Origin: Lepeophtheirus salmonis
Lineage: Eukaryota > Arthropoda > Copepoda > Siphonostomatoida > Caligidae
DNA length: 64,000 nucleotides
Assembly (NCBI RefSeq): GCF_016086655.4
Contig: NC_052136.2
Coordinates: 41,718,492 to 41,782,491 of the forward strand
Reading direction: 5' to 3'
Shown in pieces: positions 13,340 to 25,200 of the stretch. Position 1 is the first letter of the stretch. Every line of letters begins with the position of its first letter. The notes under the pieces were generated by a model. The model had not been told where the DNA came from, made no database searches, and saw nothing but the letters and a program-made list of their open reading frames with translations. Made by a program: the position numbers and the translations under genes.

Positions 13340-15830
13340 CAATTTGTAGGTTGTACAGGTTGCAACTCCTTTTATAATTAATTACAGCATTAGCCATAAT
13401 AATTACATACCATTAGTTGATGCTACTCTTTCATTCTATAAATTTTAAGTATTTCAATCATTGTATTAGACTTATTATAGCTTACTTTTTTAGGGTATAG
13501 ACTCCCCATATAATCATTTAATAATAATCTGTATTGCATCTCTCAAACTTTCTTCCACCTAAAAGAGAAAGAAACAAGGGTTTAAAATTAACTTAAAATT
13601 CAGTCATGCTCTTCAACTGTTGGATATTTACAACTTTTAAAAATCATTTGAGTTCAGTCAATCAACGTTTAGAACACTTATAGAAGACAAAAGTTCACAA
13701 ATCAAAAGCTGACAAAAAGTACTGATGAACTATTGATGTTGCGGGGAATTATTTGATAGAAGCTGGTATAGTATCTAAACTAGAATGAAATACGTACAAA
13801 AAAAGAATGGGAAACCTTAATTTAAACACTTTTTACAATAAAGAGGTCTCCCTGGTCTTCAACTTGTACAGTATACATACATTATATAACTACATATTTG
13901 TAAGTACTTTGCATGTACTTGTAAGTACATTTTACAAACATTGTTTAAATATGTTCATTCACACAATTAAATAATTTAAAAGCGATTAAAAAAATGAAAG
14001 AAGGTAGCTCCAAGGCTCATAATGATTATTACCCACGTCTATTTAATTATCTTTTTATTATTGCGTTTATGTTGTAGGCCCCTTATATGCATGTATGTAT
14101 AATAAAGTTATTCCCCTTTCAATCGTGGCTCCATCTGGCACTTTTAAATAAGAACAACATACTTATACAGTATACATATATGGTACATATTTGAAAATGT
14201 ATGTTATAAGTGCATAATAGAATAAGAAATAAATAAACAATAAAAATCTGGCAAATTATGAGATGAATAAATTTAGAAAAAAAACTTTCGCGGGGAAATA
14301 ATAATAACACAATAATATTAATAATGATAATTTAAGGAAGTTTTTTTCGTAGCTGAGAGGGTTTTGTACAGCTTTATTACCTAAATAAGCACATACATGG
14401 GTACATAGCAAAGGTTTAGTTCGTGATATAGGAAAAGAGCGTGAACTTGTGTGTGGGTCAAAGAGAATAATGATTGTATATTGTTTAGTGAAATCAGGGG
14501 ACCCTGATAATTATGAATACACGTTATTTATTTCCATATATATTATGTGTATATATCACATCGTTACCTTTATTGTATCTCCCCACCTTTCCTATAATTA
14601 TATTGCAAATTCTACACAGCTTAACAAAAACTCATTCGAATTCAACCGATTAACCTTAATAACACTGGTAAGAGGAAAATATATAGAAAAGTTGACAACT
14701 GATAACAAAATTTACTTAAATTTGGAACATCAGTAAGTGTATGCAATCCAGTAGTAATGTTTTATTATTTATTTTTTTACTTTCATGTCAACACTCCGAC
14801 GCTCCTATAAATGGTGTATGTACAAGTTCAGATATTGTACATGTAGTTGTTGTAACTCGTACACTATGCAGATTGTACAAGTTCTAACACAAAAATGATA
14901 TTAAAAAATCGATATTTGAAAAATTTAGAGTTTAATTGTGATAAGTATTTATATATCAGTGTTTCTCAAACTGTGGTACTCGATCTATCTCTAGGTGGTA
15001 CATTGAGGAGAGACTAGAGTTATAAAAAAAAGTTTATAAATTCTTGTCTTTTATAGACTAATAAAAATAATCATAACATTCCATCAAAAATTGCTAAATA
15101 ATAAACGATAGTATAGAAATAATGATATTTTCTCAGGTGGTACGCAATGAAAAATAAATGAGAAACACTGTTATATATGATGTAATCATTAAAGCTATAA
15201 AAGATGGTCTATATATTAAAGACGCGATTAACCCTGCACTAATCCTTATATAGTGTGACTCGGTTAATATTTTATGCATCACCAAAATTTAGTTTCTGTT
15301 ATTTATAAGTAAACAAGATTAACCATTTTGCTCAAGGACTTGTTGTTTGGTTTTAGTTGTCTCATTCGTGTTGAGATACGTTCTATTAATGAGTATAATC
15401 TTTGACACTTCTAATGACAGCTACTAACTAATTGATAAACATCATTATATGAACATTTTTTAGTTGAAGTCCTCAAATTCCACAATTTTTATTATCTTTG
15501 TCTTAAAATGCCTTATTTAATCATTACAGCAACGATTTTAATTACTAATTAATTAATCAAACTATCCTTTCATGTAGATTGTTTAAAATTACGCATTAAT
15601 GACGTATTTACAAGAAAACAAACTATGAGGATTTGAAATTTGAATGTGGCCCATTATCAGATAAGCTCAAAAATTACTCCTCTAATATATAAACCATTTA
15701 TTACAAACTCAATCATGGTATTTATCCTGGTCACAAGTATAGAAAAATCATCATTTAAAATGTTTCATCTCATTTTTTGGTTGAATTTTGTACAACCTGC
15801 TTGTACAAGTTATAATTTGTACAAAATTGG
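13340..15830. repeat. Cluster of TTGTACAAGTT-type short inverted motifs
   Basis: Variants of TTGTACAAGTT / AACTTGTACA recur at 13351-13366, 13859-13870, 14820-14890 (several) and 15784-15828; the last also has perfect 10-base arms AATTTTGTAC and GTACAAAATT. Similar hairpins appear far away at 49367-49392 and 58835-58856. No function can be assigned. Confidence 0.45.
14957..15170. mobile_element. Non-autonomous hAT element (MITE)
   Basis: A 214-bp element with both ends visible. The termini are CAGTGTTTCTCA (14957-14968) and its exact complement (15159-15170). Flanking both ends is the same 8-bp sequence TTATATAT (14949-14956 and 15171-15178), the target-duplication length of hAT transposons. 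Subterminal GTGGTAC motifs occur near both ends (left about 14972 and 14995, right about 15137). There is no coding capacity, so mobility would need a transposase made elsewhere. CAGTGTTTCTCAAACT-like ends are typical of widespread hAT families. Intact ends with a perfect duplication suggest a fairly recent insertion. Confidence 0.88.
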
Positions 15831-18057
15831 AGCTTATCCACGACATGCATACACATAACTAAAATCATAAAATGATTGTCGTCTTATACGTAAATGTATT
15901 GTACCTATCTATTTAAAAGATGGGTTAATAAATAAAATATTTTAATGGGTGTCCATTAAGAAGAATCTTTGACAAATTTTTGAAAGGGGAAAAAATATAC
16001 AAATATAAATATTGAAAGTCCCTCCAATTCGTAAAGCTATGCTGCTGATAAAGAAGAATTAGCGACAAATATTCCAAAAATAGTAGGCAATAGGAATAAA
16101 ATGAGAGAGTATCTTAATTGAGGAACTCAAAAAAAAAGACCAACTCTTTTTTCCTTTGATTCCTTCTTCTCAAAGAATGGATAAAAAAATTTAGTATATA
16201 TACATTATAATTAAAAATATGAGATATCGAATTCGACCTTCGTAGATTTTTTTGTGTGTGTGTATATATATAATTCAATAAGGAATTTTTTTTTTCTCTC
16301 TTTTTTTGAAAAATCATGGTTGTTAATAATAGTAATGATGAGGCTTAATAATAATTTATTGGTCAAACCCTCTGTTCTTTTACGTCTTTCGTAAGTATTC
16401 ATCAACTCCTCAAAATAAAAAGAGGGTTAAAACAAAAGAATGAGATAAGACAAAAAAAACCTTATGATTTAATTAGTGAACAACGCCTATTCATTTGAAA
16501 GGAGACTGTTTATTGACCTTTTAATTGGTGTATGGTTCAAATGAATTGTTTAACCAACGAACTTATATTTTTGCTCTTATTCAACTTACTAGATTCCACA
16601 CAACATCCGTATTTCCAATGTTTGCTTATGGCAGCAATTTATTTATCTATTCTTACTTTTTGTTCAAGGCTACTTAATCTCTAAGACCAACACGTGACTA
16701 AAATTTTGAGGATTCGAATCCAAGTCGAGAATAAAGATGCTAATCAAAAAAATAGTATTTGAATACTGGTCTTTCTAATTTTATTTTATTTTACCCGCTG
16801 ATAGCGGAATCTAATATTTCTAATTAAGTGAATAAAAAAATGATTTTTTCCACTAAAAAACAGCTCACTAGAAAAAATAATAAATTCGTTTAAAAGAACA
16901 AAGATCCGAAATTTTGTAATTATCCTTCAATAAAGCCTAAAAAATTACAAAAATTCGAATAATTTAACATTTTTAATCAGCACAAAGATAAAAAAAATTG
17001 ACCTGTTCATGTATATTTCTTAAGACAACGAGAATAAAAAATATTTACAAGGGTTTAAAACAAGACTTTAAGTAATTGAGACCAAGACAATACTAATACT
17101 TTCATGGATTAAAACGAAAGCTAATCTCAAAAATCACATCACTATAGAGTGCTGAACGTTCATTTACTAAACTCAAACTAAATCTTATTATTAGCAAACA
17201 TATCCCTACTATTAAAAATGGAATAGTCCAACAGTTAAAAAGAATGAGAACATTAGCTAACAACTATAACTTAATTTTGTGAGCGTTTTCGCCCTTTTCT
17301 TGAAATGAAAGGTTGAGTTATACAAATACGTTTACTTATTATGTGTCATAAGAGGATTTAGCAAAGGTTGAACTTTTTTCTTGCGAAATCAAAATTATAT
17401 TATTATTATTTAAGTTTTATAAATCATTCTTTTTGAAAATGACGTTGGTAAAAAAAATATATTTATACAATGTAATAAATAAATAAGACGATTGTTATTA
17501 CTTTTTTTACGAGGAGTGACGTAATTTCTCAATGACAAAATGCCTGGTTTTCTCATCCTTCTATTAATAAAATGTTAGTATGAGATTTTCAGCTATAAAA
17601 TTTCATGGCAATACATATACACATAAGACAATCACTTAAGGAGTTTGATACGTGCTGAGATGACACAACAAACATATATTTATGATATATATTTGGAAGA
17701 TGAGGTCAGGAAATTGATGACGCAATGTCCCTCAAAGAATGTACAATGTCTGTATAACTGTATTTTTTATTCAATGAAATCTTGTTCAAGGATTCTGATT
17801 GAATCCAAATGACTTTTGAATAAGTCAACTTGGATTATTCCATTTTGTTTGCAATTATAAAGAATGATTTGCAACACTCTTAGCATATGAGTTATTACTT
17901 ATTGTTCCCTTTAAAAAAAAAAGAGAATTGGTACTTCTACCTAACTACCAATAAATACCATATGTACATTGTACAAATTAATTAACTACCTAATAGTGGT
18001 AAATAATAAAGGGCTCAATGGAAAGAGTGGACAATATATAAAATATATTATTATTAT
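15171..18057. other. No gene seen
   Basis: AT-rich sequence with short chance frames only (for example 15640-15858 plus and 16114-16405 minus, which overlap each other in different frames over low-complexity DNA). A GGATTCGAATCC segment at 16710-16721 resembles a tRNA T-arm but no clover-leaf can be built around it. Nothing else recognisable. Confidence 0.5.
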
Positions 18058-18115
18058 ATATTTTTTTTAATAACTGATCAGGATCAATTATTTGTGTAAT
18101 CTGTACTTTACTAAA
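18058..18115 (+). repeat. 58-bp direct repeat, copy 1
   Basis: Begins ATA plus eight T and continues TAATAACTGATCAGGATC to an ACTAAA end. It matches 19237-19294 at 55 of 58 positions by eye. Outside these limits the two sites differ. Copies this similar in otherwise diverged DNA imply either a shared recent mobile-element end or a duplication. Confidence 0.7.
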
Positions 18116-18226
18116 TGAAGCGTATGTTTTTTTCTTCTCTTTGTTGATTGGCTTAAAATTTCAGCTGGCATTAGGTCTATTTTAAAGGTCTTGAAGGCAA
18201 TTTATGTTCTACTTTGTGAGCTTAAT

Positions 18227-18600
18227 TTAAATATTTATGATAATTAAGCCATATAGTTGCAATACCTTTTTCATAATGGTAACGTCTAGTGCAGTGTATT
18301 GTAATAATAGATCAACTTCGAGTAAAAAATCTACAGGCTTATTGCCAAAAAGAATGTTTAATTTTCCAAAAGACATCAACCGAAGGTAGTTTTGGATCAA
18401 TGCCATCAAACGTGCTAACTGGACTCCCAACAAAGACTCAAGAGTTTCCCCAAGTAATATAATCAACAATTTTTTACTATGTGAAAAAAATATTAATAGG
18501 CTCCATATTCTAATTATTCATACTTAAATTATTCGCTATAGGAACACTTTGAGGAATCAATGTTTCTGTGGAAGTCTCTTGAAGGACAGCAGCATTTGGT
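18227..18600 (-). pseudogene. Unidentified coding-like remnant
   Basis: On the minus strand, 18227-18469 holds an 80-codon frame (positions 20-70 contain ...MSFGKLNILFGNKPVDFL... and ...LLQYTALDV...). Farther upstream on the same strand (about 18500-18600) a separate stretch reads like protein (...NAAVLQETSTETLIPQSVP...), and a shifted frame near 18350-18430 reads ...STFDGIDPKLPSVDVFW.... The mixture of polar, proline-containing and acidic residues is unlike the F/K/N-rich noise around it. I do not recognise a family. It lies between the two 58-bp direct repeats, so it may be the decayed interior of a mobile element, or chance. Confidence 0.22.
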
Positions 18601-19236
18601 ACATAATGCAATTCCTACTTTATTTGAACATTCTAAGATAAAAACAACGAAAGCTTCGGTTTAACCGGGGAAAAAAAAGTGGAAGTATGTATGAAATTGT
18701 CAACAAATGTCTTGATTATTGACCACATATAATTATAATTAATTACTTAAGTGTATTATTTCCTAGAAATATTATTTTAAGTATTAAATATTTTAAAATT
18801 CAGTTCTTTTTTAACTTTATATTTATTTAAAAAAGTTAAATTTGTAATTGAATTCTTTAATAAAGCTAATAGAACATAGTATTAACAACTATTTTATAAA
18901 AAATAACCATTTTTAATCATGAGAGAATAACAACTATATATCAGTCGGTACAATAGTTGTAGATTTAGATCTTATTTATTTACTTTATAGTTTTGTTATT
19001 GTTGTAGATGTTTTGTCTTTCCATTATTTCCCTCGAGTCCTTTAGTAAATAGCAGTGTTGAAACTCGGTCCGAAAGATAATTTAATATAGTTTGATATTT
19101 TCTAGACATATTTGGATTTTTATTTAAATCCGCATCGCAGTTTGAAACTGTGAAGGAAATTTAAACAGGAAAGCGAACTGTAAACAGTGAACTGGGGAAG
19201 GGGAAAATATGAAATTCATTTTCTGAATAAAAGGTG

Positions 19237-19294
19237 ATATTTTTTTTAATAACTGATCAGGATCAATTATTTGCGTAATATGTATTTTACTAAA
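19237..19294 (+). repeat. 58-bp direct repeat, copy 2
   Basis: Second copy of the 18058-18115 repeat, 1,179 bases downstream and in the same orientation, with three substitutions. It is followed directly by AGACCGGCCCAGAC, a stretch more GC-rich than its surroundings and probably part of another interspersed repeat. Confidence 0.7.
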
Positions 19295-22200
19295 AGACCG
19301 GCCCAGACAAAACTTGGACCAAATTAGTTCGGTCTAACAAAAATTTATGACGACCTCAGAAATGGTAAAGGATTTCCAGATCGAAAGCAAGTACAAAAAA
19401 AATAAGTAAGAAAAATGTCAATATCGTTTGACAAGAACCTTTTTTGAATTATATCAAATTTATTTTAGAGTTATACCTAGGTATATTAATCCTATTTAGT
19501 GATAATGTAACAGATGGATTGTTATTTCTTTTCGGGTTGAATGAAGTGCTATTTAAATCGTTTTAGTTTTGATTATTTTTATGATTTTATTTTTAGGATC
19601 TCACGTTTAACGATTTTTCATTCTAACCCTTTTTATGAGGAGTTAATGCTCTAATATATTATAAGTACATATAATATTTTTTTTAGTTTTATTGCTCTCT
19701 TATGTGTGAGTGAAGACCCTTCTCGCTTATTCTCTCACTATATTAAGACGTACGGACATGACTATTATATGTATATAATTTAGAAGTAAGTTAGAAGCTC
19801 ATTTGAGTAGTTTGATTATTATAATCCAAAAATAGGTTGAGATACTTTTTTTCTTTTCTTTCTCTCTTTTGACAATGGATTAATAAAGAGAAGTATAGGA
19901 ACAAGGGAAAATATTTTTCTGCGATCTATACATCAGTTGTCATTATATTTCCTTCTTATTTAAAAAAAAATGATAATATTCATTATTATGATCAAATTAG
20001 TTTCCATCAAATCACAAGGAGAGAGGGAAATGGATAAAAACATTGAAAAAGTTAGAACCGATTAAGCTTACCCTTCCAATACTAAGAAACCTTCTGGTCT
20101 GAATTCCTTAACACTTGGAATAGATTTGCCGTCTCTACACCATCAGTATTGTTTTAATAGTTATATTTATAAGCGATTAAAACCAAAAATGTTGAAAACG
20201 ATATCTTCCGAAAATTAATTATAAATTCAGAAAGTAATTGAATCTTGATTTACTGCAGCCAATACTCATCAAGTCAAGGTGGATGACTTAATAAATGTAA
20301 TATCAAAGAAAAATCCAAATTTGATCATAGTTTCTCTAACAAAACATAATTGCTGCAAAAATGGTAATTGTATTAATTATTAATTTTGTAACAGGTTAGA
20401 GTGATCATGTTCTGCAGTGTAAAAAAAAAAAAAACTCTGATAAAAAAGGTTGCGCCTGTGATCAAACAAAAATATCAAATTTGATTGGTGCATTAAGAAT
20501 AATGTGTTTAAGTATATATATATATAATAGAACCCTTTCCTAGTTATGTTAGTTATAATATAAAAAGGAAATTTCATATTATTTAACAAAATCTTTACTA
20601 TTAATTTTTTCCCCAGTTTTTATATTCATATTTTTATATTTGTTACAAATCCTTATGGACCTTGTTATCTATATTATTGTATTTATTATTATATGATGTA
20701 TTCTATTTGTGTAGATATCTTTGTTATAACGGCCAAGTATTTGTTTATGTTTACTATTCAATACCTTGTTAGTGCATCCCATGCTTTTAAACCTCATAGG
20801 TATTACATTGTAATAATGGAGTTAAACAGTCTACCCGAAGGGATCTGTCAAAGATATGTCAACCATGGTGAAAGGAACGCAAAATTATGGAAATATCTAT
20901 ATGAGCTAAAATATTTATTATTATTTTTTGACATCACTATTGCTAAAACTTTCAATTTGATGTTTCGTACCGACTGCTGGATAAGAATGACAGATTTTGA
21001 CAAAACACGCCACCACTAATAAACTATGACGTAAATATTAAAAAGCGTGGTGGAAGTCAAATATCAGTCCAAGGCAACATAGGCAACACCTATTCCATGC
21101 TTAGCCAAAAGGGTCATTGACGAAAGAAATTGCTGGCTCAATAAGCTATTTCATAAAAAGACCCAAAAGTCATTTAGGAGTAGGGTTGTTATATTCAGTA
21201 ATATTTTTCAAGATGTTTGACATAGCATAATTATTTTTTAACTAGAATGTTTATTCATATATTTTTTTTATGTAAATGAATAAAGTCATTTAAAAAAATT
21301 TCATAAAAAGTATACTGTCATTCCAAAGGATGTTATGTTCCAAATGGGTTTTAGTGTGATAAAAGTGTGGGGGAAAATATTTATTTAAAAGAAATTTAGA
21401 ATTTATTTTCAAATTACCTTTTTTTAATAAAATATGTATTTTTTTTTTCTCAGACGGCCATTCTTTATTGTACGATATGCATATTTGCTCATACGGTGTT
21501 TAATATGACAATTTTTTTTAGAAAAGGTCAATCATTCTTACTATTTGTATGGTTTTTTAAAACAATTTTCTTTCTAAGTATCTATAATTAAATTTCAAAA
21601 AAATATACATGCACCGCAGAGCCTCCATCAGTGCATTTTATGCTCTCCTACTACTAGTCTTAGTAGCAAGAATTGATCTTTTTGTGTACTTAATTGGACC
21701 GAAAATTGGTACATAGACATTGGTTTAGAACTTATATGCTAGTATACAAGTACTATAAGTTGTGAAACTCTGACGTCAGCAATTTGGGAATTGGCTGAGT
21801 TTATAGAATTCCTTAAAATAACCTCAAATATATATATCTTATTTCACTATCAAAGAAGGATTATATTTGGAGCACTTCCATAATCCCACCTCACTATTAG
21901 TACTACCATGGGCTAATTTGACTATTTTTTCCATCGTTCATGACGATTTTTTTATGATTTTGCGTTAAAATATGAATAGATAATAAAACAATAATAAAAT
22001 ATTTTTCTAGGATTCCTTAAAAGATAAATTTGCATAATATCTGTATGAATGTACGTAGATCATATAATGGATGATTATTCATGGTTTCGTTTGTAGATTG
22101 TAGTATGTATGTCCCTTGGAGGAAGAGACAATAAAATAAAATCCCTTTAAAAAATTTTAACATCGAATAGATAAATAAATAGCATACATATGTTAATTCG

Positions 22201-25200
22201 TGTTATTTTAGAAAATTCTTATTTGGAAGACATGAACGAACATGGGTGCTAAATTCCATTTTCTTTTTCTTTTTATGAAGAAAGATTGAGGTATTTTTCT
22301 TTTTTTGGAAATATTTAAACATAATTATATGTACATACTAAAAATAGATGTAAAATCGAGAGCTCTAATTTTGGTTAAATTGCACTAGATATTCAAATTA
22401 TACCTCCATATGATTTAAATGTGGTTTCTGACCCAATAGTCAACCCTTTGATTTATGATGGGCTCTGTCAATAATTACCAAACTACCTGTGTATGTATGT
22501 TACAAACCCAAAGATCAACTAACTGTATATACATATACATTTAAAACTTTTTAATTCATTATCAGTTGATAGGAAGGATTTTATCCCATTTAAGAGGCAG
22601 TTATTCAATCAGACAAGAGTCAATTTTTCATTTTATATCAATCATAGGAGCAATAATGACTTAAAGTCATAATCGTCCACTTAATTATCGTCATTATCAT
22701 TCTTATAAATTGATCGTTCTCTTTTTCTAACATAATTTATCATTGAGAGATGGACTTCTCTTACTAACCAACTAAATACAAAGACAGGCACCCTTTGTTA
22801 AGAAATTATTTGTATTTTATTTAAAAAAAGAATAATATAAAAATCATTTCTTAACAAATTTTCAATTTGATTCCAACTGTGGATCATCATCTCCAATACA
22901 TTGTTAGATGATGATAATATGTAGCCCATTTGTCTTTTCTTTGTGATTTAACAGTCAATTGACCCTTTGACTTTGGAAGGGGAGGGGGCTCCCCCTCCAT
23001 TGTTCTCTATATGTATCCAAGTTGTGTTACAATTATCATAGAGAAAAAAGTCATAGGGTAGACAGGATTGTGTTAGAGGTTATTTCATGTTTTCTTGGGA
23101 TTTTTCGAGGTTCTACAAATACGAAAAATTTCCTAGAAATCTTGCATTTAATTATTTCATTATTCAAGCTTTATTTATGTAACTAATTCATTTAATGAAA
23201 AGTTGAATGCATGTTATTTAAGATTTACTTGAAATAGATATTTGTGCTGGAATACCAATTTTCAAAAATAAAAAATTATAACAAATGAAGCACCTATATT
23301 AACGAACTCAAAAATGATTATTTAATTATATTATAATCTACTAATGTAGAGAACATGGGTTAAAATGTGCAAAAATAATAATTTATTTTTGCTCCTTAAA
23401 ATATGAAATAGATTGGGATATTGGAAGTGGGGGAAGAGAGGCATTTAGACCTCAAATAATAGAAATATTATTCACTTTTTCAAAAATCAAAAAAATATCA
23501 GCCCCCCCCCCCCCTCAATAATTTAGATCTTTCCGAGAAATGAAAAGCAATCAAATATTAATAACAAAAGTTTTAAATTTTTTTTTGGAGAAATGTTCAA
23601 TTGATGACGTCAACTTTATTTTTGGATAATATTGAGTCATCTCCATATGAGGTGCTTCATAATTATGTCACTTATCTCTATATAATACAGCTGAAAGTAT
23701 AGTGAAGCCATAAGATTTTGAACCTAATGATCATCCCAATTATACCAAATCTCGATGGAAACAACCCTTTTGACTCTTCTATGGTTGCAACTAGATAGCT
23801 GTTAAAAAAAATGACGTCAAAAAATAGTTGTTGCTATTTGACCTTGAAGATGAACGCTTCGGGAATGATTTGGTCGATTCTTTATTGATTTTTGTGGAAA
23901 TATTTGAAGTGGAGGTATTTACAAGGGAATTCTTTCTTTTTTTTTCCTTTTATTAATAATATGGGATGACCCAAAAGAAGAAAATTCGACACTCTGTATG
24001 ACTCCTCTGAAAAAAAGAAAGAAGATAAAAATAAAATAAATTAGAATATGACATATTTGACAGAAAATGATAATATATAATATTAGAAAAAAATTACTCA
24101 TGTATGTAGCAAGACATTCATTTCAATTTTTTTTTTGTTACACCCGGGGTGAGGGGAATCATTCATTAAATATTCAATCTTTTATGTATATACACAGATA
24201 TATTTCTTAATACTTAGACCGTTAAGTCATCTTTCCACTTTACAGTACACATACAAAAAGTGATTATACGAATAAATTTATAATATGAGAAAACCAGGGA
24301 GAAGAAGATGGAACGATACATACTTGGGACAGCACAAAGGAAAGGAGACTCAGGCACGTTTATCCTTTCTTTCATCCAGTCGGATATGCAAGAGATATTG
24401 GTGCCATATATTTAACTAATAGCTATGTACATACTCCGGGCCGTTACTAAGATGTTTCTTTGGGCGGCGAGAGAGGATGCTCATTGACATAACTTTGACA
24501 ATTTTAATAAAATGTCTTTTTAGGCACCTACTTGAATGTACTAGTGATGTATCGAAATATCTAATAATACTTATATCAATATTTGAAAATTGTAGAGTAT
24601 CCAAATTCAGACCTTTACATGTGTTTTTGCAAATATTAATGATATAATGCGGATAATTTACTGGTACAAATGCAAAAAACTTTTTGAATATCCAAATTAG
24701 TGATATATCGAGTATTCGAATGTGAATATCAGCATTGAAATTTGTAAATATAAATTTAAAAAATTCATACCAAAAATGCTTACGATTTACAATCATATAT
24801 ATTGATGAGATTCATGAGTAGTTTGCTGTTACATTGTTATCATGCACTGAGTAAAAAATGTTACATTCCTATAAGTTTCCACAATTTGAACTAAAATGGC
24901 CCTCACGTGTCTCTCATTTGAGAGACGTCTATAAGTAATGTATATGTAAGTGCATCATGGTCCATGGATCATATTGATGTTGACGATGATAAACGAATCT
25001 ATCAGTAAACGAATTTCTATTCAATATATTTTTGTTTGAATTGTTTGAAAAAAGAAAACCTCCTACTGCATTTTTTTTTTCTTTTTTTTTCATATTTTCA
25101 ACAACAACTATTCATTACCTGACCATCAATTTAAATGAAATGGAAAATCACCAACTTATTTATTTATCATTAATATAGGCAAGGAACATATTTTATACTC

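Larger units (their letters stand above)
3799..14956. other. Gene-poor AT-rich region
   Basis: No frame in this 11 kb gives a protein I can place. The longest (for example 6734-7078 plus, 8709-8975 minus, 10891-11148 plus) are rich in F, L, I, K, N and Y, as expected from AT-rich noncoding DNA. Visible repeats are TA/TATG microsatellite tracts (about 7150-7182), a diverged direct repeat (9410-9462 with 10318-10380, sharing GTTCTTAATAG and CTGTAGGATTT-like segments) and homopolymers. I see nothing else to annotate. Confidence 0.55.

Noticed and set aside
16710..16721. GGATTCGAATCC, like a tRNA T-arm
   Set aside because: No acceptor, D-arm or anticodon arm can be placed at the proper distance.
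24416..24796. 126-codon minus-strand open frame, the longest outside transposons
   Set aside because: Composition is I/F/K/N-rich, no motif is recognisable, and the DNA carries recurring TCGAA/TATCGA words typical of an interspersed repeat.
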